This document shows, piece by piece, positions 1 to 6,421 of a DNA stretch of 22,746 bases (the first letter of the stretch is position 1; every line of letters starts with the position of its first letter). The position numbers and the translations under genes are program-made. Where the stretch lies: contig PKYZ01000789.1 of NCBI GenBank assembly GCA_003132865.1, positions 1-22,746 of the forward strand, given 5' to 3'. The stretch comes from Bryobacterales bacterium. GTDB lineage: Bacteria; Acidobacteriota; Terriglobia; Bryobacterales; Bryobacteraceae. A model generated the notes under the pieces. It did no database searches. It had not been told where the DNA came from and saw nothing but the letters and a program-made list of their open reading frames with translations.

Positions 1-71
1 CGACTGGGGCCTGCTACCGGGCGCTCCGGCGCTTACCCGGACAGGACTTGCACCTGCTAGAACAACGCGTC

Positions 72-101
72 TTTCAGGACGCACCGTGCTAAAATTATAA
101 A
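72..101 (+). promoter_or_regulatory. Possible promoter of the Fic toxin-antitoxin pair
   Basis: An AT-rich TTATAA/TATAAA element at 95-101 lies 17-18 bases after a weak TTTCAG (72-77). It is close to the antitoxin start, and AGTAGGG at about 102-107 could be its ribosome binding site. The -35 match is poor, so this is a weak call. Confidence 0.3.
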
Positions 102-117
102 AGTAGGGTGCTTGAGC

Positions 118-354
118 ATGGGAACAACATCGACCCCCATAAGCGCACAAGAGCAGGCGAAGCGGCAGCAAGCACTAATCGCTACAATCGCCCACCTTCG
201 AATCGAAGACCTGCTTTTGGATAACGATTTGAAGCGCATCTTCCAGCGGCACGTGGACGGAGAGATCGGCGACGATGAACTTGCCGCCGCAATAGACGAG
301 TTCAATGAACGCCGCTTCGGACCCTTACCTGTATCCGGGAACGGACGTCCTTAG
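118..354 (+). CDS. VbhA-like antitoxin of a Fic toxin-antitoxin pair
   Basis: A small, charged, helical protein of 78 residues. It aligns by eye with the Bartonella antitoxin VbhA across its core: AHLRIEDL against ASQRLEGL, then HVDGEI against VVVGEL. Known VbhA-type antitoxins insert an inhibitory helix with the motif (S/T)xxxE(G/N) into the Fic active site, and the glutamate displaces ATP gamma-phosphate. Here the glutamate is kept, but the serine position reads His and the glycine reads Asp (HLRIED). The ATG at 118 is chosen; a TTG at 112 in the same frame is possible and closer to the AGTAGGG element. The 3' end overlaps the toxin start by 50 bases, so the two are translationally coupled. 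Family is inferred from alignment and gene order. Confidence 0.75.
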   Translation: MGTTSTPISAQEQAKRQQALIATIAHLRIEDLLLDNDLKRIFQRHVDGEIGDDELAAAIDEFNERRFGPLPVSGNGRP

Positions 355-1150
355 AAACGTCCCTGGCCTTCGCAACGCAGAGCAACTGGCCGCGTTTGAA
401 ACGGCCAAGACAGCTCAGCGCATTTACGAGCTTGAAAGGAAGCCGGTCGTCGGCAGCTTTGACACCGCGCATTTGAAGGCGATTCACCAACGAGTATTTC
501 AGGATGTCTTCCCCTGGGCCGGGCAATTCCGCACGACTATGCTGGGAAAAGCAGAACGCGTGGGGCAACCAGCCACCTGGTTTACACCGCCACACCTCTT
601 GGAACACGAGGCACAACGAATATTTGACTCGCTGCACCGCTCGAACCTCTTGCGCAGAATCCAGCCGATCGAGTTTGCGCGCAAAGCCGCCCGCTTGCTC
701 GCCGAGATCAATGCGCTACATCCCTTCCGCGAAGGGAATGGCAGAACGCAGAGACTTTTTGTCGATGCCCTTGCAAACCAGGCAGGCCACCAACTGCATT
801 TCGATGTGGTCAGCAGAGAGCGGATGGTTCAGGCGAGCATTGAGGCGAATAGAGGCAACTTCGGGATGATGACCCGCCTGTTTGAGGAAATCATAGACGC
901 GGAGCGCGTTCAACCCCTGCGGCGTGCGATCATGTTCCTCTCTCGCGAAAGTTTCAACTGGAACGACACGTACATTGCGACAACAGTCGCAGGCGAGAAT
1001 TACAGCGGACGACTGGTCGGGCGTGACGGTGAATCATTCATGATGCGTTCAGACGACAATCGGATTCTGATCGGCCGTGCCGCAGATATTGGTAACTCGA
1101 TACGAACCGGCGATCACTTTTCCTTTCGCCCCGCCGGCGTGCCGTCTTAG
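305..1150 (+). CDS. Fic-domain AMP transferase toxin (Fic plus OB-like tail)
   Basis: A 281-residue Fic protein. The N-terminus has the YLYPGTDVLRN start typical of VbhT/Bep-type Fic proteins. The full catalytic motif HPFREGNGRTQR lies at residues 139-150, with the catalytic His, the metal-binding Glu and the phosphate-binding Gly-Asn-Gly-Arg all present, so it should be an active adenylyltransferase. In characterised relatives such as VbhT the targets are DNA gyrase and topoisomerase IV; the target here is unknown. After the Fic domain, residues of about 215-275 (YIATTVAGENYSGRLVGRDG onward) look beta-rich and resemble the OB fold that follows Fic in Bartonella effectors. No BID secretion domain follows, so this is a toxin rather than a secreted effector. 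It overlaps the antitoxin gene and has no downstream partner. Confidence 0.9.
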   Translation: MNAASDPYLYPGTDVLRNVPGLRNAEQLAAFETAKTAQRIYELERKPVVGSFDTAHLKAIHQRVFQDVFPWAGQFRTTMLGKAERVGQPATWFTPPHLLEHEAQRIFDSLHRSNLLRRIQPIEFARKAARLLAEINALHPFREGNGRTQRLFVDALANQAGHQLHFDVVSRERMVQASIEANRGNFGMMTRLFEEIIDAERVQPLRRAIMFLSRESFNWNDTYIATTVAGENYSGRLVGRDGESFMMRSDDNRILIGRAADIGNSIRTGDHFSFRPAGVPS

Positions 1151-1523
1151 GTCCCAGAGCACCCGCTCAAGGTGCGGTGTTTACGTCCTCCTAGAACCCG
1201 CATCCAACAGGCGTGTGGAAAGAATTTCATCAATTCTCACTTTAAGGTGACGATGATCGCTAGACCGTCCGCACTGATGCACGGCGGGCTTTCCGGCCAC
1301 ATCATGCGCACCGAGTCCGAGCACCTTTCCAGTCGCTCCAGGAACTTCCAGACACGGCGTCAGTGGCACTCCCCAATTGATTCACCAGGCCGAAGTCTCC
1401 AAACTGCGTTGCGCGCTCCTCTCCCCGTGCTGCGAAGCAGCGGTACGGCAGCCGCATGGAGGTAGGATAGCCACTGTAGAGGTGGCGGACCATTGGCGAG
1501 GATGATATAACCTTGTGAGCCGC
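1151..1523 (+). other. Intergenic stretch without a recognisable gene
   Basis: About 370 bases between the fic stop and the convergent metallophosphoesterase stop. Short open frames exist on both strands, but none has a good ribosome site or recognisable protein character. A small inverted repeat (AGCCG, loop CTTAG, CGGCT, about 1518-1532) straddles the phosphoesterase stop codon. It has no T run, so it is at best a weak terminator. Confidence 0.5.
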
Positions 1524-2219
1524 TTAGCGGCTGGATGACACCGGCCCTTCGAGGACTCGTATCAAATCACCGCGGATACGGCGCGGGATGGGCATTCGCT
1601 CAATCTTAGCTACCGTCTGGTTTAGGGCGTACTCGTACGAGCGCAGTTCGATCCCACGTTCCCAAATCGCGTAGCAGGCCTGCGAATTGCCGTGCTTGGG
1701 TTGTCCCAGACTGCCGGGATTCGCAACAATCGAGTTGCCAATGCGCCGCGCGAAGGGCTTGTGAGTGTGCCCGACCAGCAATACGTCAGCGGCTACCTTT
1801 TCTACCTCGCCCTCCCACAAATCGGAGTTTGGTGGGATGTACTTGTAAAGGTGATCTGAAGGAGCGGCATGGCATAGGAGGAATCGAGTTCCGTCGACGA
1901 CTCGCTCGGCAGTCTCCGGCAGTTTGGAAAGGTACTCCAGATCCTCAGGCGGAAGGACACTCTTGGTATAGGCCAAAGTCGCACTCGCCATTTCTCGGAA
2001 GTCTGGCGAGCAGCGAGGATCCTCGCCAAAGGCAACCGCATGATCGTGGTTTCCGCGGACAACAACGGTTGCGCGCGATCGCACAAAATCAATCACTTCT
2101 CTGGGGCTGGGGCCGTAGTCCACTAGGTCTCCGAGCACCCAGAGTTCGTCGTACGGCTCCGGAATGCAGGATAGCGCCTCAAAATTTGCGTGAACATCCG
2201 ACACAATGGCGATCTTCAT
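1524..2219 (-). CDS. Calcineurin-like metallophosphoesterase (YfcE/MJ0936 type)
   Basis: A 231-residue cytosolic metallophosphoesterase. All metal-site motifs are visible in order: DVH at residues 8-10, GDLVD at 30-34, GNHD at 56-59, a lone His in CHAAP (H117) and GHTH at 150-153. These bind two divalent metals in the family, and the length is normal for the YfcE/MJ0936 group of small phosphodiesterases. The physiological substrate cannot be told from sequence. The gene lies 46 bases downstream of the GIY-YIG-fold gene on the same strand and may have been co-transcribed with it. The IS insertion upstream probably separates both genes from their original promoter. The ATG is preceded by a weak ribosome site. 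Confidence 0.9.
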   Translation of the reverse strand: MKIAIVSDVHANFEALSCIPEPYDELWVLGDLVDYGPSPREVIDFVRSRATVVVRGNHDHAVAFGEDPRCSPDFREMASATLAYTKSVLPPEDLEYLSKLPETAERVVDGTRFLLCHAAPSDHLYKYIPPNSDLWEGEVEKVAADVLLVGHTHKPFARRIGNSIVANPGSLGQPKHGNSQACYAIWERGIELRSYEYALNQTVAKIERMPIPRRIRGDLIRVLEGPVSSSR

Positions 2220-2265
2220 AACCTGGGACTACTGGTCAGACCTCCTTTCGCTGCAAACCTCGACA

Positions 2266-2706
2266 TCAATGTTCGCGAACTTTCAGTTCCCTACGCTCAG
2301 TATGGGCCGGACGGTATTTGAACACCAATTCCACCAATTTGGCCGTCCGCAGTTCCGGAGGACACACCTCAAAAGCGAACGATGTTGTCGCTCCTTCGCC
2401 TGACGCCACATTTTTCAGGTCCAGATGTTTAAGCAAACCTATATAGATACTGTCAGCTTCGCCGACATAGAGCCACTCCTCGCCCCTGAAAAGCGCGTAG
2501 ACTCCGGAGTATCGTGGAGCATTCGCTTGAATTACGCCATATCGAAATTCGTAACGTCTGGCAGCTTCCAAAGACAAAAATTCACCGCCGATTTGTTTCA
2601 AGCCGAACGCGAGTGCCAACATTGTCAGGAAAGTCTTCCCCGCAAGACTGGCCCGCGTGCGTTTCGGGGTGGCCGTCACCCACTCACGGTCGGACTGCAC
2701 CCGCAT
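2266..2706 (-). CDS. GIY-YIG-fold protein, 5' flank cut by IS1182-type element
   Basis: A GIY-YIG-like fold is recognisable from PRYSGVYALF followed by EEWLYVGEADSIYIGLLKHL. The GVY and YVG strands and the helix after them are clear. The Arg normally found in the helix after YVG (as in NIRRRLLQH) is missing, reading SIYIGLLKH, so nuclease activity is doubtful. The frame stays open upstream to a GTG at 2799, but everything beyond 2741 belongs to the inserted element, so that start is not native. The start given is the first ATG in host sequence (146 residues); ATG 2622 is another option. Neither has a convincing ribosome site. The protein may be an N-terminally truncated remnant. Confidence 0.55.
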   Translation of the reverse strand: MRVQSDREWVTATPKRTRASLAGKTFLTMLALAFGLKQIGGEFLSLEAARRYEFRYGVIQANAPRYSGVYALFRGEEWLYVGEADSIYIGLLKHLDLKNVASGEGATTSFAFEVCPPELRTAKLVELVFKYRPAHTERRELKVREH

Positions 2707-2741
2707 ACCGAGGCGAGCGATTGCCGGACCACCGTTACCTC

Positions 2742-2763
2742 CTAGCAGCCTGTGGTAGAGGTC
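2742..2763 (+). repeat. Left terminal inverted repeat of the IS element
   Basis: It starts CTAGCAGCCTGTGGTA and pairs with the copy ending at 4271. Similarity fades after about 16-22 bases. Confidence 0.8.
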
Positions 2764-2795
2764 AGTTTTTCTGAGCGGAGACCTGTGAAAAACGC

Positions 2796-2861
2796 GCACG
2801 AAGGGAGATGACTAAGGAACGTTACCGCCCGTCAAAAGGTTACCGCTGGCTCCCTTCGTGC
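2796..2861. repeat. Subterminal inverted repeat at the transposase 3' end
   Basis: GCACGAAGGGAG (2796-2807) and CTCCCTTCGTGC (2850-2861) are perfect 12-base inverted copies around a 42-base loop that contains the transposase stop codon. It may limit transcription or act as a subterminal transposase site. There is no T run. Confidence 0.6.
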
Positions 2862-4205
2862 AATGTTAAATCCGAGGCCGGTTCGAAGCATGCGCCGAGC
2901 ATAGAGAAGTAGCAATCCAAAGCATGCAAAAATGCACGCGAAAGCCCCCTGCAACCGCCGGGGCTTGCCGACTCCCACCAGCTTCCGCATGATCAGCGCC
3001 AAGTTGAAACCGCCGGCGTGCACCAGCAGGCGCTTCAGGATGTTGTTCCTTCCTTTCAGATGCACGCGTCTCATTCCACCGGTTTCGTACATGTGCGCCA
3101 TACTGCGTTCCGTCAGTTCACTGCGCGTCCGCTGCAGTTGCTTGCCGCGCGCCCCCCGAACCCGCCGCCGGTTGGCATACACCTGCTTCTGCTCGTCCTG
3201 TTTCCCGTCCCAGTTCCGGCGGCCTCTGTCCGGTTCCGGAAGGTAACTACGGCAGCCTACTGCATCCAGATCCTGCACCACGGCTCCGCTGTGGTAACCC
3301 TTGTCGGCCACCACCTCTTCGACGCCTCCTAAATTCACTTTCGGCTCTTCCGCGGGCGCCGCCGCTTCCTGCTCAATCAACTCCGCTACCGCGTCTCCCG
3401 CCTCCGCCAGCGTCTGGTGAATCGTGGTCGTATCTCCTTGATCCGCTCCTTGCATAGTAACCGCCAACAGAGCACCGCTGGACAAGTCCACTGCGTGTTC
3501 CGCTTTATGGGCCAAGTGGGTGCTGCCATCCTTCATCTTGGCGATCCGGGCATCGGGATCATACGGGTTCTTCCATTCCTGATTGGACCCCTTCTTCTTG
3601 CGCTTGCGGTCCAGCCGTGCCAATTGCTCCCGCGTGGGATTCTCGATCCCAGCCGCCTTAGCCAAGTCCTTCAGATAGTCGTCATATTTCTGACCGTTGT
3701 CCCGTCTCACCAGGGATCGCAGGGCCGCGTTAGCTTCCAGCGTGGTCGCATCGATAGAAACCGTCTTCCCCTCCACCAGTCCTTCGTCGCCCAGGATCTT
3801 CAACACCCACCGGAATACGGCTTTGTGTGTTTCCACCGAATACAACCGCCGGGTCCGCGAGATGGTCGAATGATCCGGCGTCTCCTCCGTCAGTGCGTAA
3901 GCGATGAATTTGCGCATGGACAGGGAGTCGGCCAGCCGCCAGGCAATTTCACGTTCCGAGTCAATCCCTTCGAAGTACCCCAGCAGCAGCGAACGAAAGT
4001 AGACCCCCGGTGTAATGCTGGGGCGCCCCAAGCGGCCTTTGTAATACCGCCGGCACAGTTGCTCCACGTTGCGGTCGAAGTGGCGCTGGTCGAGAACTTG
4101 ATTCAGCCGATCGTAAAAGGCATGCGCCGGCGTGCCCACGACCTCGCTACTGACGACCCAGAGATCTTCCTGTCGCTCCCGCTGCTTGCGGGTTCCCATG
4201 GCCAT
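2832..4205 (-). CDS. IS1182-family transposase
   Basis: A 457-residue DDE transposase. The N-terminal half carries the DUF772-like region (RPSITPGVYFRSLLLGYF, then PDHSTISRTRR). The catalytic triad is readable as D152 in VSIDATTLEANAA, D301 in VVADKGYHSG, and a Glu at about 366 in SELTERSMAHMYETGG. The C-terminal GRNNILKRLLVHAGGFNLALIMR is typical of the family. No frameshift or internal stop is seen, so it may be active. The ATG GCC ATG start gives two close ATGs; the first is used. The gene occupies nearly all of the element between its inverted repeats. Confidence 0.92.
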   Translation of the reverse strand: MAMGTRKQRERQEDLWVVSSEVVGTPAHAFYDRLNQVLDQRHFDRNVEQLCRRYYKGRLGRPSITPGVYFRSLLLGYFEGIDSEREIAWRLADSLSMRKFIAYALTEETPDHSTISRTRRLYSVETHKAVFRWVLKILGDEGLVEGKTVSIDATTLEANAALRSLVRRDNGQKYDDYLKDLAKAAGIENPTREQLARLDRKRKKKGSNQEWKNPYDPDARIAKMKDGSTHLAHKAEHAVDLSSGALLAVTMQGADQGDTTTIHQTLAEAGDAVAELIEQEAAAPAEEPKVNLGGVEEVVADKGYHSGAVVQDLDAVGCRSYLPEPDRGRRNWDGKQDEQKQVYANRRRVRGARGKQLQRTRSELTERSMAHMYETGGMRRVHLKGRNNILKRLLVHAGGFNLALIMRKLVGVGKPRRLQGAFACIFACFGLLLLYARRMLRTGLGFNIARREPAVTF

Positions 4206-4249
4206 GCCGTATAGACGCCCAAAACATTCGCCAGGTCACATGTCTTCGC

Positions 4250-4271
4250 GACTATTACCACGGGCTGCTAG
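4250..4271 (-). repeat. Right terminal inverted repeat of the IS element
   Basis: The reverse complement starts CTAGCAGCCCGTGGTA, matching the left end at 2742 in 15 of 16 positions. Confidence 0.8.
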
Positions 4272-4412
4272 TCTCTTGTCTTTTTTGGGGAACCACTTGA
4301 GAAGGGAATAATCTCCCGCAGCAATTCCGCCACAGGAGTCATTGGTCGCAGTCGCGACGAATCACGCGAACTCCACCGCGTCTTTAACAATACCTGATCA
4401 CCGGGTTTGCCG

Positions 4413-4462
4413 TCAAGGGGCCTCAAGGAGCCCCAAGGAGCCCCGACCGGCACCGACCGTCC
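4413..4462. repeat. Degenerate 10-base tandem repeat downstream of the Cas12m-like gene
   Basis: Three near-identical decamers run head to tail: TCAAGGGGCC, TCAAGGAGCC and CCAAGGAGCC. Two related units starting CCGACCG follow. GGGGC (4417-4421) can pair with GCCCC (4430-4434), and nearby GCGCAC-CGG-GTGCGC (4471-4485) forms a second hairpin. The stretch lies 60-110 bases past the effector gene's stop. It may be a terminator region or a structured RNA. Confidence 0.5.
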
Positions 4463-4524
4463 TTACTGTCGCGCACCGGGTGCGCCGGCATCTGACGAGA
4501 CCACCGGCGCGGCGATCACATCGA

Positions 4525-6276
4525 TTACTGCTTTTCTAACAAGACCGAGAGGCCACGCCTCAACACATTCCTCGCGGCATTGTAGTCCTGGTCCCACGTC
4601 AGCTCGCAATTAGAACAAGTATGTGTCAGTGTCGCCGCAGGATCCCATTTATCCAGCGTCCCACACGCGTGGCAGGGCATCGTCGCGTTCTCCACCTTGA
4701 TGCGCATTGCAATTCCGCCCTGTTTTTCAAACGCTTGCTGCACTATCCGAAAAAGAACGCTGATTGCGGCGATAAACCGGTGTTGCCGCTGGGCCGGAAT
4801 CGCAAGAGGCCTTGCAGAAATCCGGCGCAACTGAACATCCTTGAGGAACACACAACGGAAACGACGCGCGAGATCGGCAGCGAAGCACCGGTACAGTTCT
4901 CGCCTCCTTCTGATCAATTGATCCCGAAGGTTGGCTTGCCACGTCCAGAGATGGACGTGCTGCTTATGCCAAGCGGAAATCGTGGCGAACGCATTCTCGT
5001 CATCCAAATGCCGGTTGATCTTCCATTCCTCAAACAGGTTGATTAGCGCCCGAGGCGCCGGCGACGAAAGAGCAGTCGCGGCCAGCGCCGCTAATGGTTC
5101 TGGCACTGTGTGGCTGCCGGTGTACGAATGGAGAAACGATCTTGCTCGATCGTTGGCGGCAGTGATGGTGGACTGAAGGGAATCGATCTGCCTAAACGCT
5201 AACACGTCCGTGTGCGGCAGTACCAATGCGCCATGACTTCCGTCGGCCCCGTACCAATAGGCGACTCTCAGGCCATCGGGAGTAACGCGCCAACCCACAT
5301 CTACGCCGACCGCCTCAGAAGGCCGCTCGACCCCGCCCGTGGCTGGCTCCCTCACTGTCAACAGCAGCCGATGACGGAAGGATAGTCCGACTCGCTCCCG
5401 GACGATCGACGCCCAGCGGATCACACCCCCATCCGGAAGGGAACGATGCATCGTCATTGGCAATTCCAGCCATACAGCCGAAAGGTCGGCGTCTGCGGCA
5501 ATTCGCATCCGTACGCGAGTGCGCGCAAGCCGTCGCCGGACCGAACGGGATGGAGATTTCCATGCATCCTCGGGAACTGGATCGATTTGCAGGCGGCCGT
5601 TCTCGCCGAAAACGCCGCTGACGCTCAGGCCTCTCTGAAAATACACACAGACGGTGCCAGTCCCGTACCACGGCTTCGGCTTAAGGCGTCTGCCCTCTCT
5701 CATGGCGCGCCGTCTCGCAATCTCGTAATTGCGAAGGACCTCAGTTCGACTGCACCGGTACAAGCCGGCTTGGACTTGGGCCTCTCGTAGACGCCGTAGC
5801 CGGTCGGCGTTTAGCTCGCGCATGAGCGGGCGATTCTCCTCAGCATTCGCTTTACGCGCGCGCTTCACTTTATCAAGAGTTGTTCGCACTTCCAACGTCG
5901 CCGCCTTAACCTCTGCGCGCACCTGATCTCGCTCGGCTTTGGAGGATTTGCCGTCGGCGCGAAGCGTTGCCAGACGGCTCCGTAGTTCTTTGAGCTTCTC
6001 TCGGATAGATCCAAGTTCTTCCTCTTGCGCCCCTGCGAACAGGGTGGCGTCCATCTTGGTCCGCACTTCGTTATCGATCTCGACGATCCGGTTCCATAAC
6101 TCATTTCGGCGAAACATTTGATCGATAGCTATGTCCAAGCCGCGAACGGCCTCACGCCCACAGCCATATTCATAGACGCGGATGAGCGTGTTTCCCTCTT
6201 CTGTGGGTCTGGCTCCGCGATCTGCGCGGCCGTTTGGCGGTTCCTGTGCGATCTCTTGCAAAGCAGCGATCCTCAA
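4525..6276 (-). CDS. Cas12m-like (type V-M) / TnpB-related effector, probably not cleaving
   Basis: A 583-residue RuvC-like protein, longer than typical TnpB (about 400). Residues of about 60-200 are a charged helical region. Residues 204-310 (GTGTVCVYFQRG, then VRMRIAADADLSAVWLELPM) follow the layout I recall for Mycolicibacterium Cas12m2. RuvC-I is VGVDVGWRV with D326. RuvC-II reads VFLKDVQL at 476-483, where TnpB has a catalytic Glu before Asp; here it is K479. A zinc finger has C535xxC538 and C554xxC557, followed by RuvC-III WDQDYNAARN (D564). Loss of the Glu suggests DNA binding without cutting, as reported for Cas12m. No CRISPR array or adaptation gene is present. The start is uncertain: a TTG at 6276 opens the frame, but family similarity begins near residue 31. 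A nuclease-dead TnpB is the alternative. Confidence 0.68.
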   Translation of the reverse strand: MRIAALQEIAQEPPNGRADRGARPTEEGNTLIRVYEYGCGREAVRGLDIAIDQMFRRNELWNRIVEIDNEVRTKMDATLFAGAQEEELGSIREKLKELRSRLATLRADGKSSKAERDQVRAEVKAATLEVRTTLDKVKRARKANAEENRPLMRELNADRLRRLREAQVQAGLYRCSRTEVLRNYEIARRRAMREGRRLKPKPWYGTGTVCVYFQRGLSVSGVFGENGRLQIDPVPEDAWKSPSRSVRRRLARTRVRMRIAADADLSAVWLELPMTMHRSLPDGGVIRWASIVRERVGLSFRHRLLLTVREPATGGVERPSEAVGVDVGWRVTPDGLRVAYWYGADGSHGALVLPHTDVLAFRQIDSLQSTITAANDRARSFLHSYTGSHTVPEPLAALAATALSSPAPRALINLFEEWKINRHLDDENAFATISAWHKQHVHLWTWQANLRDQLIRRRRELYRCFAADLARRFRCVFLKDVQLRRISARPLAIPAQRQHRFIAAISVLFRIVQQAFEKQGGIAMRIKVENATMPCHACGTLDKWDPAATLTHTCSNCELTWDQDYNAARNVLRRGLSVLLEKQ

Positions 6277-6352
6277 CCGCCAGAAATCAGGCTTACAAAC
6301 GCGCCACGTCTCGGACAGTACATAAGCGAAGCTGTACGGGCGTGCCGAGTGG

Positions 6353-6420
6353 TATACTGGAGGCGGTTACCCGTCCCCAGCTCACGGGGTAAATAGTGAG
6401 ACATGACTCCTACAGTAACC
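6353..6420 (+). other. Promoter-like TATACT followed by a CRISPR-repeat-like hairpin
   Basis: TATACT (6353-6358) is followed by GGTTAC (6365-6370), which pairs with GTAACC (6415-6420). Inside is a roughly 30-base unit from GTC (6373) to GAC (6402). It has CCCC-AGCTCA-C-GGGG and, alternatively, CTCAC/GTGAG stems, then TAAATAG. That CCCC-loop-GGGG-TAAA layout resembles many CRISPR repeats, but only one copy exists. It also contains ATGACTCCTAC, matching the 3' strand of fluoride aptamers, without the rest of that aptamer. It lies between the Cas12m-like gene and the ilvD stop. Its nature is unresolved. Confidence 0.35.
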
Positions 6421-6421
6421 G

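Larger units (their letters stand above)
2742..4271 (-). mobile_element. IS1182-family insertion sequence, about 1.53 kb
   Basis: The ends are defined by terminal inverted repeats. Reading inward, the left end begins CTAGCAGCCTGTGGTA and the right end, on the opposite strand, begins CTAGCAGCCCGTGGTA, matching 15 of 16 bases. Both ends carry CTAG, which may be a 4-base palindromic target duplication; in that case the element proper is 2746-4267. It contains one transposase gene and is apparently intact. It sits between the GIY-YIG-fold gene and the Cas12m-like gene. Confidence 0.82.

Noticed and set aside
1..92. Possible 3' end of an upstream gene on the plus strand
   Set aside because: Two frames stay open from the left edge for about 30 codons, too short to choose between them or recognise a family.
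1172..1465. Open frames on both strands between fic and the phosphoesterase
   Set aside because: No ribosome site, no family resemblance, and composition like random GC-rich sequence.
4268..4453. Small minus-strand frame ending PKKTRD at the IS edge
   Set aside because: It stops within the CTAG at the IS end, has no ribosome site, and is out of frame with the GIY-YIG gene after joining the flanks.
4399..4489. Two CACCGGGT-type units 75 bases apart, possible CRISPR repeat pair
   Set aside because: They match at 13 of 16 bases only and the similarity does not extend, so they are not a repeat-spacer array.
6359..6411. Third fluoride riboswitch near the ilvD stop
   Set aside because: Only the 3' strand ATGACTCCTAC is present; the GGNGAUGG-type first hairpin and the AACCG segment are missing, and no gene follows on that strand.
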